Below, in pieces: positions 1 to 8,260 of a stretch of 64,000 bases of DNA (positions within the stretch are counted from its first letter, which is position 1; every line of letters starts with the position of its first letter). Both the position numbers and the translations under genes were made by a program. This DNA is from Candidatus Streptomyces philanthi (GTDB lineage: Bacteria > Actinomycetota > Actinomycetes > Streptomycetales > Streptomycetaceae). Below the pieces are notes generated by a model, which searched no databases, was not told where the DNA came from, and saw only the letters and a list, made by a program, of their open reading frames with translations. The stretch lies in the NCBI GenBank assembly GCA_018114805.1, contig CP073042.1, positions 4,588,001 through 4,652,000 of the forward strand, in the 5' to 3' direction.

Positions 1-534
1 TACGTCCGCGCGGCCCCCGGCGGCACCGGCGCCGCGAAGGCCGGCGGCAACTACGCCGCGTCCCTGGTCGCCCAGGCGCAGGCCGCCGAGAAGGGCTGCC
101 ACCAGGTGGTCTGGCTGGACGCCATCGAGCGCCGCTGGATCGAGGAGATGGGCGGCATGAACCTCTACTTCGTCTACCGCTTGGGCGACTCGGTGCGCAT
201 CGTCACCCCTGAGCTGTCCGGCTCCCTGCTGCCCGGCATCACCCGCGCCTCGCTCCTCAAGATCGCCGAGGACCTGGGGTACGAGTTCGAGGAGGGCCGC
301 ATCTCCGTCGACGACTGGAAGAACGGCAACGCCGACGGCTCGCTGACCGAGGTCTTCGCCTGCGGCACCGCCGCCGTCGTCACCCCCGTCGGCTCCGTGA
401 AGTCCGCCCGCGCCGACTGGACGGTGGGCGATGGCCAGCCCGGTGAGATCACCATGAAGCTGCGCACCGCGTTGCTGGACATCCAGACGGGCGCCGCGCC
501 CGACACCCACCACTGGATGCACCCGCTGGGTTGA
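1..534 (+). CDS. ilvE: Branched-chain amino acid aminotransferase, 3' part
   Basis: This PLP-dependent transaminase makes the last step of leucine, isoleucine and valine synthesis and is cytoplasmic. The frame is open from base 1, so the start lies upstream; 177 residues are present, roughly the C-terminal half of a protein of about 360. The motif AAKAGGNYAAS near the edge carries the likely Schiff-base lysine (codon at 37-39), by analogy with E. coli IlvE. Further on, LLPGITRASLL and VFACGTAAVVTPV are typical of class IV aminotransferases. It sits upstream of cimA, which supplies the isoleucine precursor, so the pair makes pathway sense. Identification is strong; only the N-terminal part is unseen. 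Confidence 0.95.
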   Translation, partial: YVRAAPGGTGAAKAGGNYAASLVAQAQAAEKGCHQVVWLDAIERRWIEEMGGMNLYFVYRLGDSVRIVTPELSGSLLPGITRASLLKIAEDLGYEFEEGRISVDDWKNGNADGSLTEVFACGTAAVVTPVGSVKSARADWTVGDGQPGEITMKLRTALLDIQTGAAPDTHHWMHPLG

Positions 535-905
535 TCGCCACTGATCGCCATCGATCACCACTGATCGCCGACGGGCCCGCCCTACGTCGCCGCCACCGCG
601 CGTGTGGGCGGGCCCTCGCGCGTCGACCCCGCCCCCGTGCCCCGTGGGGGGTGCGGCCAAGCCCCCGCGCCCCGTACCCCGTTGGGGGCGCGCCCCCGTG
701 CTCCGTGCTCCGTGTCCCGTTACGGTCCACGCCCCGTGCCTCGTGCTCCGGCAGGGTGGCCGCGCCTTGTGAGCCCGTACGCCGCCGCCTGGTCAGGCCG
801 CACCGCATTGCATCGGTAAGGCGGGACGGCGCGCGGTGGCCGGCCGGGGCTCCCGCATCGTGAGACGGGCGGGTGTCGCACCGGGGCGTGTGGCACACTC
901 CTGCC
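535..905. other. Noncoding gap with degenerate GTGCCCC/GTGCTCC heptamers
   Basis: No convincing gene is present. Bases 650-760 are rich in 7-base units of the GTGCCCC, GTGCTCC and GTGTCCC type, imperfectly phased. They belong to the dispersed heptamer family seen elsewhere in the window. The remainder leads into the cimA leader region. Confidence 0.6.
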
Positions 906-1046
906 GTGCTCTCGTTCGCCATGATTATTGGCAGCAGGCGCGCCGGTCCGCAGTGACCGCCCCGTACGAACCGAGTACCGCGCGGACACCGTCGTCTGAG
1001 ACCCGCGCGCAGACCTCTCGCACCCGCGAGGGGTTTTTTCGTTTCC
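906..1046 (+). promoter_or_regulatory. Probable isoleucine attenuator upstream of cimA
   Basis: A short open frame (GTG at 906 or ATG at 921, stop TGA 954-956) encodes a peptide beginning MIIGSRRAG when read from 921. Its two consecutive isoleucine codons are both ATT, a rare codon in this GC-rich DNA. Downstream a small hairpin (GTCTG near 993, CAGAC near 1010) is followed at about 1014-1042 by the hairpin CCTCTCGC-ACCC-GCGAGGGG and six T residues, an intrinsic terminator shape. The intact cimA starts at 1147. Leader peptide plus terminator ahead of an isoleucine-pathway gene is the classic attenuation layout; the role is inferred from structure only. Confidence 0.55.
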
Positions 1047-1146
1047 TGGACCGTCTGCCCCAGGGGACGGAGCGCACGGGAGCATAGTGGGGACGGTGGA
1101 ACCGGTCATTCCGGTAGACCGAGATCCCGACAGGAGCCAGATCAGC

Positions 1147-2745
1147 ATGACGGACGCACTCGACGACAACTTCCACGTGTTCGACACCACGCTGCGCGAC
1201 GGAGCACAGCGCGAGGGCATCAACCTCACCGTCGCGGACAAGCTGACGATCGCCCGGCACCTGGATGCGTTCGGCGTGGGGTTCATCGAAGGCGGCTGGC
1301 CCGGCGCCAACCCCCGGGACACGGAGTTCTTCGCCCGCGCCCGCGCCGAGATCGACTTCCAGCACGCCCAGCTCGTCGCGTTCGGCGCGACGCGCCGGGC
1401 CGGGACGCGGGCCCAGGACGACCCGCAGGTGTGGGCGCTGCTCGATTCCGGGGCGCCGGTCATCACGCTCGTCGCCAAGTCCCACGACCGGCACGTGGAA
1501 CTCGCGCTGCGGACCACGCTGGAGGAGAACCTGGAGATGGTGCGGGACACCGTCTCCTACCTCCGCTCCCAGGGCCGCCGGGTGTTCGTCGACTGCGAGC
1601 ACTTCTTCGACGGCTACCGGGGCAACCCCGGCTACGCCAAGCAGGTCGTCAGCGCGGCGCACGTGGCGGGCGCCGACGTGGTCGTGCTGTGCGACACCAA
1701 CGGCGGCATGCTGCCCGCCCAGGTGCAGGCGGTCGTCGCCACGGTGCTCGCCGACACCGGTGCGCGCTTGGGCATCCACGCCCAGGACGACACGGGGTGC
1801 GCCGTCGCCAACACCCTGGCCGCCTTGGACGTGGGCGCCACCCACGTGCAGTGCACGGCCAACGGCTACGGCGAACGGGTCGGCAACGCCAACCTGTTCC
1901 CGGTCGTCGCCGCCCTTGAGCTGAAGTACGCCAAGACGGTGCTGCCCGCGGGGGCGCTCGCCGAGATGACGCGGGTCTCCCACGCCATCGCGGAGGTCGT
2001 CAACCTCACGCCCTCAACCCACCAGCCCTACGTCGGCGTCTCGGCCTTCGCCCACAAGGCCGGCCTGCACGCCTCGGCGATCAAGGTGGACCCGGACCTG
2101 TACCAGCACATCGACCCGGAGCGGGTCGGCAACACCATGCGCATGCTGGTCTCCGACATGGCGGGCCGCGCGTCCATCGAGCTCAAGGGCAAGGAACTCG
2201 GCATCGACATCAGCGACGACCGCGCGCTGGTCGCCCGGGTCGTGGAGCGGGTCAAGGAACGCGAGTTGGCGGGCTACACGTACGAGGCGGCCGACGCCTC
2301 CTTCGAGTTGCTGCTCCGCGCCGAGGTGGAGGGCAGGGCGCGCCGGTACTTCCGGGTCGAGTCCTGGCGCGGCATCGTCGAGACCCGCCCGGACGGCACG
2401 CACGCCAACGAGGCCACCGTGAAGCTGTGGGCCAAGGGCGAGCGCATCGTGGCCACGGCGGAGGGCAACGGCCCCGTGAACGCCCTGGACCGGGCGCTCC
2501 GGGTGGGCCTGGAACGGATCTACCCGCACCTGGTCGGCCTGGAGTTGGTCGACTACCAGGTCCGCATCCTGGAGGGCCGGCACGGCACCGAGTCCACCAC
2601 CCGGGTCCTGGTCTCTACCGGCGACGGCCGGGGCGAATGGGCCACGGTGGGCGTCGGCGACAACGTGATCGCCGCCTCCTGGGAGGCGCTGGAGGACGCG
2701 TACACCTACGGCCTGCTGCGCGCGGGGGTCGAACCGCAGGAGTAG
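1147..2745 (+). CDS. cimA: Citramalate synthase
   Basis: The enzyme condenses pyruvate and acetyl-CoA to citramalate, feeding 2-oxobutyrate into isoleucine synthesis; it is a DRE-TIM metallolyase related to 2-isopropylmalate synthase. The N-terminal barrel begins with VFDTTLRDGAQREGI, and GIHAQDDTGCAVANTL is the metal and substrate strand. The C-terminal third resembles the LeuA allosteric dimer domain. Length is 532 residues, normal for the CimA family. ATG 1147 follows an AGGAG site; the frame extends upstream to a GTG at 1087 without a ribosome site. Assignment as CimA rather than LeuA rests on the overall match of the N-terminal region. Expression is probably controlled by the leader at 906-1046. 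Confidence 0.9.
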   Translation: MTDALDDNFHVFDTTLRDGAQREGINLTVADKLTIARHLDAFGVGFIEGGWPGANPRDTEFFARARAEIDFQHAQLVAFGATRRAGTRAQDDPQVWALLDSGAPVITLVAKSHDRHVELALRTTLEENLEMVRDTVSYLRSQGRRVFVDCEHFFDGYRGNPGYAKQVVSAAHVAGADVVVLCDTNGGMLPAQVQAVVATVLADTGARLGIHAQDDTGCAVANTLAALDVGATHVQCTANGYGERVGNANLFPVVAALELKYAKTVLPAGALAEMTRVSHAIAEVVNLTPSTHQPYVGVSAFAHKAGLHASAIKVDPDLYQHIDPERVGNTMRMLVSDMAGRASIELKGKELGIDISDDRALVARVVERVKERELAGYTYEAADASFELLLRAEVEGRARRYFRVESWRGIVETRPDGTHANEATVKLWAKGERIVATAEGNGPVNALDRALRVGLERIYPHLVGLELVDYQVRILEGRHGTESTTRVLVSTGDGRGEWATVGVGDNVIAASWEALEDAYTYGLLRAGVEPQE

Positions 2746-3034
2746 GCGACGCGGGGCGGGGCGGTCCCGGCGTGGGGGAGTGGCGGCCGGGCATGACGGC
2801 GGGACGGGGCGGGGCGGCCGGCCCCGTCGCCCCGCTTCAGCCGTCCGGTCATGCCCGGCCCCGTCGCCCCGTGCCGGCCCGGCCCCGTCGCGGCCCGGCT
2901 CGCCGCCCCGTGGCGAAGGCACCGTAGCGGCGAGCCCGCACCCGCCGGGCCCGGCCGGCCCGGGGGCGGCGAACGCACCGCGGCCCCGGCCGGCCCACGG
3001 GGGAGGGCTCGGTCGGGGCCGCGGAGTTCGGGGG

Positions 3035-3690
3035 TCAGGCCCCGGGGCGGCCTTGACGGCGGAGATGTCGAAGGTGAGCTTCACCTTGTCGCTGACCATG
3101 ACGCCACCGGTCTCCAGGGCGGCGTTCCACGTCAGGCCCCAGTCGGAGCGCAGGATGGTGGCGCTGACCTCGAAGCCGACCCGCTCGGCCCCGTAGACGT
3201 CGGTCGCCGCGCCGTTGAAGTCGAGGTCGATGCTGACCGGACGGGTGACGTCCTTGATGGTCAGGTCGCCGGTGACGCGGAAGGTCTCGTCGTCGGTCTG
3301 CTCGACGCCGGTGCTGCGGAAGGTCATCAGCGGGAAGCGCTCGGCGTCGAAGAAGTCCTCGCCGAGCAGGTGCGCGTCGCGGTCCTTGATGCCGGTGTCG
3401 ACGCTGGCGATCCTGACGTCGATGCTGGCGCTGGAGCGGGCCGGGTCGGCGCCGTCGAGGCGCAGGGTGCCCTCGTGCTCGATGAACGAGCCGCGCACGT
3501 TGGTGACCATGGCGTGGCGCACCGTGAAGCCGATGCTGCTGTGTGCCGGGTCGATCGTGTACTCACCCGTGAGCCCCGCGAGGGCCGGGTTCGCCTGGGG
3601 CGCCGCGGCGTCGATGACGGCGGTGCCAGTGGCGGTGGTGGCGGCGTGAGCGGCCGGGACGGTGTTGCGCTTGCGGTTGAACAGAGCCAT
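3035..3690 (-). CDS. YceI-family lipocalin-like protein lacking its in-frame stop
   Basis: YceI proteins form a lipocalin-like barrel that binds isoprenoid or other lipids; the exact ligand here is unknown. ATG 3690 follows a GAGGAG site. After about 45 low-complexity residues the domain begins with LTGEYTIDPAHSSIGFTVRH and ends with VMVSDKVKLTFDISAVKAA. No stop follows in frame: the frame stays open to 2014, running antisense through cimA. One added base before 3037, for example in the adjacent CCCCGGGG tract, would give a natural TGA at 3037-3035. I therefore list the plausible gene extent. Either a real one-base deletion or a sequencing slip explains this. There is no clear secretion signal. 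Confidence 0.75.
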
Positions 3691-3713
3691 GGCTCCTCCT
3701 CTGGGGCATTGTT

Positions 3714-3764
3714 GTTCAATTTTCAACGAAATTCATCGTAGCGGCATTCCGTTCAATTTTCAAC
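3714..3764 (-). promoter_or_regulatory. Twin 14-base operator-like repeats before the YceI gene
   Basis: The sequence GTTCAATTTTCAAC occurs perfectly twice, at 3714-3727 and 3751-3764, 37 bases apart. Read toward the gene, each is GTTGAAAATTGAAC, containing TTGAA-AA-TTGAA. They stand 24 and 61 bases upstream of the ATG. They are AT-rich in a GC-rich setting and resemble sites bound by MarR-like regulators, but no regulator gene is adjacent. Confidence 0.5.
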
Positions 3765-3769
3765 CTTCT

Positions 3770-4018
3770 CGTTTCCGGGAGTCCCCGCGCCGTGCCCCGT
3801 GCCCCGGGTCCGCCCCGCCCCACGCGCCGCGCCCCGTGCCCCGTGCCCCGTGCGAGGCCATCGCCCCCGCCCCGTACCCGTCCCGCCCCGCACCCGTGGC
3901 GCTCCGTTCACGTCGGGCCTCTGGCGGACGCGCGTAGAACTCGGGCATCATCCTGGGGCTCCACCTGCACAGCAGACCCGCCCCACCGTCCGGTCCGTCC
4001 TCAGCAGGAGGTTCCCCC
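3770..4018. other. Gap with CCCCGTG-type heptamers
   Basis: Bases 3785-3860 hold several GTGCCCC heptamers. The region separates the divergent YceI gene and the small secreted-protein gene. A GGAGG site at about 4010 serves the latter. No other feature is evident. Confidence 0.5.
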
Positions 4019-4549
4019 ATGTATCACGCGCTGTCCGGCAGCCGCCGTCCGCGCCGTGTCGTGCGGTCCCTACTCACCGCCCTCGCGCTGGCGCTCGGTG
4101 CTCTGTTCGCGCCCGGTGTCGGCGTCGTCGGTGGCGCCACCGAGGCGCACGCGGTCACGAAGCTGAGCCACGCGCAGGCCACCGCGATGTTCCGGGACGC
4201 CGGCATCACCTGGTCGTCCTCCGGCGGCTGCTCCGACCGCGACCAGCCGAACTGCACCTCGTTCACGCAGCTCAACCTCAGCTCCGCGCAGGGCGCCCAG
4301 ACACTCAAGCAGGCCAGCCGGTGCGCGCTGAACATCACCGGTGGTACCGAGACCGGGCACGCCAGTGGTACGTACAGCCACTGGAACGGCTAAAAGCTCG
4401 ACTTCAGCCTCTCCACCTGCCTGTCGAACTACATCACCGGCACGTTCGCGTCCATCGGCGGATCGAAGTGGAAGTCGGCCTCCGGCAACATCTACTACCG
4501 TGAGACCAACCACTGGGACGTGACGTACTACAACTGCGGCGGTTGCTGA
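4019..4549 (+). pseudogene. Small secreted protein gene interrupted by a TAA codon
   Basis: ATG 4019 follows AGGAGG. The product starts with an arginine-rich N-terminus, a hydrophobic stretch and a likely cleavage site after EAHA (about residue 45), so it is exported. At codon 125 (4391-4393) the frame meets TAA after SHWNG, then continues open for 51 more codons (KLDFSLSTCLSNY to YYNCGGC) to TGA at 4547. Coding-like sequence on both sides shows a single nonsense change, probably TAC to TAA. Conserved-looking histidines in GHASGTYSHWNG and NHWDV recall M15/LAS metallopeptidases, but this is a weak resemblance; the function is unknown. Four cysteines suggest disulphides. Confidence 0.65.
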
Positions 4550-4783
4550 CCCCGCCCACCCCCTACCGCGCCGGCCCTGTCATCCGCCCCGCTGGGGCCG
4601 CTGGCGGGGCCGGTGGAGTGCGCGACGCTGTGGAGGGGGCGCACCAGGGTGGCCCCCTATGCTTTGTGGGGTATACACAGGGGAAAATGGGGATTAGGTG
4701 CCCGACAATGCGGGAAGAGTGCCGCACAGTTCTGCCGCCTGCGACACGAAAATGTTCACGACGTTGTAGGAAAACGACATGAG

Positions 4784-4802
4784 GTTCCCAGCCCTGGGGA
4801 AC
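4784..4802 (+). other. Short inverted repeat just before accB
   Basis: GTTCCC (4784-4789) and GGGAAC (4797-4802) form a 6-base stem with a 7-base loop, ending 13 bases before the accB ATG. No strong ribosome site is visible beside it, so the hairpin could influence translation or be an operator. Function is not established. Confidence 0.3.
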
Positions 4803-4815
4803 GTACCGTCTTGGC

Positions 4816-6399
4816 ATGACCAATCTCGAAGGTGCGCCCGTAGCGGCGAGTGACGTCCGTGGGCGCGTCGCCGAGCTGCACGCCATTCGCGAGCAAGCTC
4901 GGCGCGGCCCGAGCGAGCGGACGACCGAGGCGCAGAAGGCCAAGGGCAAGCTGACGGCCCGGGAGCGGATCGACCTCCTGCTCGACGAGGGCTCCTTCAA
5001 CGAGGTCGAACCCCTGCGGCGACACCGTGCGGTCGGCTTCGGCCTGGAGGCCAAGAAGCCCTACACCGACGGCGTCATCACCGGTTGGGGCACGGTGCAC
5101 GGCCGCACTGTCTTCGTCTACGCGCACGACTTCCGGATCTTCGGCGGCGCGCTCGGCGAGGCCCACGCCACCAAGATTCACAAGATCATGGACATGGCCA
5201 TCGCGGCCGGCGCGCCGCTGGTGTCCCTCAACGACGGTGCGGGGGCCCGCATCCAGGAGGGTGTCTCCGCGCTTGCCGGGTACGGCGGCATCTTCCAGCG
5301 CAACACCCGCGCCTCCGGCGTCATCCCACAGATCTCGGTGATGCTCGGCCCGTGCGCCGGCGGTGCCGCGTACAGCCCCGCGCTGACCGACTTCGTGTTC
5401 ATGGTGCGCGAGACCTCGCAGATGTTCATCACGGGCCCCGACGTCGTACAGGCGGTCACCGGCGAGAAGGTCTCCCAGAACGGGCTCGGCGGCGCCGACG
5501 TCCACGCGGAGACCTCGGGCGTGTGTCACTTCGCCTACGACGACGAGGAGACCTGCCTCGAAGAGGTGCGCTACCTCCTGTCCCTGCTGCCGCAGAACAA
5601 CCGGGAGAACCCGCCCGTCGCCGAGGCGGCCGACCCCGCCGACCGGCGCGGCGAGGCGCTGCTCGACCTGGTGCCGGCCGACGGCAACCGGCCGTACGAC
5701 ATGCGCAAGGTCATCGAGGAGATCGTCGACGACGGCGAGTATCTGGAGGTCCACGAGCGCTGGGCGACCAACATCATCTGCGCGCTCACCCGGCTCGACG
5801 GGGCCGTTGTCGGCATCATCGCCAACCAGCCGCAGTCGCTGGCCGGCGTGCTCGACATCGAGGCGTCGGAGAAGTCCGCGCGCTTCATCCAGATGTGCGA
5901 CGCCTTCAACATCCCGCTGGTCACCCTGCTCGACGTGCCCGGCTTCCTGCCCGGCGTGGACCAGGAGCATGGCGGCATCATCCGGCACGGCGCCAAGATG
6001 CTGTACGCGTACTGCAACGCCACCGTGCCGCGGATCTCGGTGATCCTGCGCAAGGCGTACGGCGGTGCCTACATCGTCATGGACTCCCAGTCGATCGGGG
6101 CCGACCTCACCTACGCCTGGCCGACCAACGAGATCGCCGTGATGGGCGCCGAGGGCGCGGCCAACGTCATCTTCCGCAAGCAGATCGCCAGCGCCGACGA
6201 CCCGGAGGCCATGCGCGCCCGCATGGTCAAGGAGTACAAGTCCGAGCTGATGCACCCGTACTACGCCGCCGAGCGGGGCCTGGTCGACGACGTGATCGAC
6301 CCGGCCGACACCCGCGAGGTGCTGACCCGTTCCCTGGCGATGCTGCGCAACAAGCACGCCGACCTGCCGTCCCGCAAGCACGGCAACCCGCCGCAGTAA
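4816..6399 (+). CDS. accB: Acyl-CoA carboxylase beta subunit (AccB type)
   Basis: This is the carboxyltransferase subunit that moves a carboxyl group from biotin to acyl-CoA, making malonyl-CoA (and methylmalonyl-CoA) for fatty acid and polyketide synthesis. It is a cytoplasmic multimer with a biotinylated alpha subunit and the epsilon subunit encoded next door. Length is 527 residues. The oxyanion-hole segments GPCAGGAAYSPAL and RKAYGGAYIVMDS are intact. Residue 420 is isoleucine (codon 6073-6075); in S. coelicolor isoleucine at this position marks AccB and aspartate marks PccB, so AccB is favoured, as is the position before the conservons. ATG 4816 is the natural start although its ribosome site is weak. 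Confidence 0.93.
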   Translation: MTNLEGAPVAASDVRGRVAELHAIREQARRGPSERTTEAQKAKGKLTARERIDLLLDEGSFNEVEPLRRHRAVGFGLEAKKPYTDGVITGWGTVHGRTVFVYAHDFRIFGGALGEAHATKIHKIMDMAIAAGAPLVSLNDGAGARIQEGVSALAGYGGIFQRNTRASGVIPQISVMLGPCAGGAAYSPALTDFVFMVRETSQMFITGPDVVQAVTGEKVSQNGLGGADVHAETSGVCHFAYDDEETCLEEVRYLLSLLPQNNRENPPVAEAADPADRRGEALLDLVPADGNRPYDMRKVIEEIVDDGEYLEVHERWATNIICALTRLDGAVVGIIANQPQSLAGVLDIEASEKSARFIQMCDAFNIPLVTLLDVPGFLPGVDQEHGGIIRHGAKMLYAYCNATVPRISVILRKAYGGAYIVMDSQSIGADLTYAWPTNEIAVMGAEGAANVIFRKQIASADDPEAMRARMVKEYKSELMHPYYAAERGLVDDVIDPADTREVLTRSLAMLRNKHADLPSRKHGNPPQ

Positions 6400-6427
6400 C
6401 CGCCGTAGTAATGGAGACGAAGAGCCT

Positions 6428-6658
6428 GTGAGCACTGCAACCGAGCCCACCGCCCGCACGTTGACCGACACCGTTGTCCGGGTGGAGCGGGGCCACGCCG
6501 ACGCCGAGGAACTGGCCGCCGTCACCGCGGTCCTGCTCGCCCGCGCCGCCGCCACGCAGCACCTCACAGCGCCGCCAGCGCCCCGCCGCTCGACCGCCGG
6601 CTGGCGTCGCCTGGAGCGCACGCCCGGTTTCCGGGCGCCGCACAGCTGGCAGGGCTGA
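6428..6658 (+). CDS. accE: Acyl-CoA carboxylase epsilon subunit
   Basis: This 76-residue protein matches the small epsilon subunits that stabilise and stimulate actinobacterial acyl-CoA carboxylases. The N-terminal strand VRVERGHADAEELAAVTAVL and the C-terminal GWRRLERTPGFRAPHSW are the family hallmarks, joined by a variable alanine-rich linker. GTG 6428 follows a GGAGA site and lies 28 bases after the accB stop, so the two genes form one operon closed by the terminator at 6687. Epsilon subunits evolve quickly, so placement beside accB supports AccE more than sequence alone. Confidence 0.88.
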   Translation: MSTATEPTARTLTDTVVRVERGHADAEELAAVTAVLLARAAATQHLTAPPAPRRSTAGWRRLERTPGFRAPHSWQG

Positions 6659-6686
6659 CCGGCCCGCCGGACGGTATCCAGCACGA

Positions 6687-6721
6687 AGCCCCCGTTGCTC
6701 TTCGGAGCGGCGGGGGCTTTT
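6687..6721 (+). terminator. Terminator of accBE
   Basis: AGCCCCCGTTGCTC, a TTCG tetraloop and GAGCGGCGGGGGCT form a 14-base stem (two G-U pairs) followed by TTTT. It lies 28 bases after accE and separates it from the convergent conservon. Confidence 0.85.
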
Positions 6722-6825
6722 CGGGTCGCGGGGGCCGGCGGCTCCCGGTCGGGGAGCGCGGCCGGCCGCGGCCGGGGGAGGGGCGGCGCGTGCCGCGGCC
6801 CGTCCCCGCCCCGGCCTGCGTCGGG

Positions 6826-7404
6826 TCAGCGGAGGCGGGCCATCAGCGCGTGCTCGACCAGGGTGATCAGCGCGCTCTTCGCCTCGTTGCGGTGCCGGGC
6901 GTCGGTGACGATGATCGGCGCGTCCGGTCCGATCTGGAGCGCCTCGCGGACCTCGTCGGGGGTGTACGGCTGGTGCCCGTCGAAGCCGTTGAGGGCGATG
7001 ACGAACGGCAGGCCGGAGTTCTCGAAGTAGTCGACGGCCGGGAAGCAGTCGGCCAGTCGGCGCGTGTCGACCAGCACCACGGCGCCGATCGCACCGCGTA
7101 CGAGGTCGTCCCACATGAACCAGAAACGGTCCTGCCCGGGCGTGCCGAACAGGTAGAGGATCAGGTCCTGGTCGAGCGTGATGCGGCCGAAGTCCATGGC
7201 CACCGTGGTGGTGGTCTTGTCCGGCGCGTGCGTGAGGTCGTCGATCCCCGCCGATGCGGAGGTCATCACGGCCTCGGTGCGTAGCGGATTGATCTCCGAG
7301 ACCGCGCCGACGAACGTGGTCTTGCCCACGCCGAAGCCGCCCGCCACCACGATCTTCGCGGAGGTGGTGGAGCGGGCTGCACCGCTAGAGCTTGCGAAGT
7401 CCAC
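6826..7404 (-). CDS. cvnD: Conservon GTP-binding protein CvnD, first copy
   Basis: CvnD is a small Ras/MglA-like GTPase and the last gene of a conservon, a membrane-linked signalling module in Streptomyces comparable to eukaryotic G-protein coupling. The Walker A motif GGFGVGKTTFVGAV is at residues 22-35, DFGRI and LFGTPGQDRFWF give the switch regions, and the later specificity segment reads VIALNGFDG. Length is 192 residues. ATG 7404 overlaps the cvnC end by 20 bases, indicating translational coupling. It differs from the second copy (12420-12998) at about 16 of 192 residues by my count. Partner and output genes are not known for this strain. Confidence 0.93.
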   Translation of the reverse strand: MDFASSSGAARSTTSAKIVVAGGFGVGKTTFVGAVSEINPLRTEAVMTSASAGIDDLTHAPDKTTTTVAMDFGRITLDQDLILYLFGTPGQDRFWFMWDDLVRGAIGAVVLVDTRRLADCFPAVDYFENSGLPFVIALNGFDGHQPYTPDEVREALQIGPDAPIIVTDARHRNEAKSALITLVEHALMARLR

Positions 7405-8179
7405 TGAGCACCCTTTCGAGCAGTGTCACGTCAGGCTGACCGCCGGCGGTTTCGTCGCCGCCCAGCTGATGGATGGCGACGAGCCCCGCCTCGGCCAGGT
7501 CGGCGACGAGGATGCGGGAGACGCCAAGGTGGATGGAGAGGAGTGCGGAGATCTCGGCGACCGACTTGATCTCCCGGCACAGGTGGCAGATCCGCTGGTG
7601 CTCAGGGAGTTGGCCCTGGAGCTGGGACGGATCGGCGGTGGTGCTCACCAGCGCCTCGATGGCGAGCTGGTAGCGCGGACGCGTGCGGCCACCGGTCATC
7701 GCGTACGGGCGCACCAAGGGGTTGTGCGCGCTACCGGCCGGTGCCGGCTCCGGCTCGTGCCGTTGCGGCGGCACCGGTTCGATGCGCGGGCTGTGCGGAT
7801 GGCGCGGCCCGGCGGGGGGTTCGTAGCCCGGCTGGGGCTGTGGCTGTCGTTGCGGCTGCGCGTGGCGGCGCGGCTGGCCGTAACCCTGCTTGTACGGCTG
7901 TCGCGGAGAGGACTGCTGTTGCGGGTCGGCGTGCCACGAGCCGCCCGGCCGCCGCGCACCGTACTGGTCCTGGCCCGGCTGGCTCTGACCGTACTGGTCC
8001 TGGCCGGGGTGGCTCTGCTGGGGGTGCGGCTGCTCGGCCGCGCCCGGCTGGCGCTGGGCCGCGGGCCGGATCCGACGGCTGGGCGCGGAGGGGAAGTTGA
8101 ACCGGTTCAGCGGCGCCTGGCCCTGGGGGTCAGGCTGCTGCCCTTCGCCGTACGAATAGCCGTTCGGGGGCGTTGCCAC
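7385..8179 (-). CDS. cvnC: Conservon DUF742 protein CvnC with long N-terminal extension
   Basis: The C-terminal 120 residues (from about LVRPYAMTGGRTRPRY) are a DUF742 domain, a winged-helix-like fold usual for CvnC; CREIKSVAEISALL is the recognition-helix region. Upstream lies a proline/glutamine/tyrosine-rich segment of about 130 residues with repeats such as GQDQYGQSQPGQDQYG. The paralogue at 12979 has only a short leader, so the extension is copy-specific. GTG 8179 follows a perfect GGAGGAGG site, which decides the start against a longer frame from 8218. It is translated between cvnB and cvnD and probably links the roadblock protein to the GTPase. Confidence 0.9.
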   Translation of the reverse strand: MATPPNGYSYGEGQQPDPQGQAPLNRFNFPSAPSRRIRPAAQRQPGAAEQPHPQQSHPGQDQYGQSQPGQDQYGARRPGGSWHADPQQQSSPRQPYKQGYGQPRRHAQPQRQPQPQPGYEPPAGPRHPHSPRIEPVPPQRHEPEPAPAGSAHNPLVRPYAMTGGRTRPRYQLAIEALVSTTADPSQLQGQLPEHQRICHLCREIKSVAEISALLSIHLGVSRILVADLAEAGLVAIHQLGGDETAGGQPDVTLLERVLSGLRKL

Positions 8180-8260
8180 GGTTCCTCCTCCAACTCGCCT
8201 GTCTGCCGGTCGCGCCACCGCACCCTATGGCGCGGTGGCGCGAAACGCACTGTTTGTTTG

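Noticed and set aside
2014..3034. Genuine C-terminal extension of the YceI protein
   Set aside because: The sequence beyond KAA is noncoding-like and then antisense to cimA; loss of a stop is the simpler reading.
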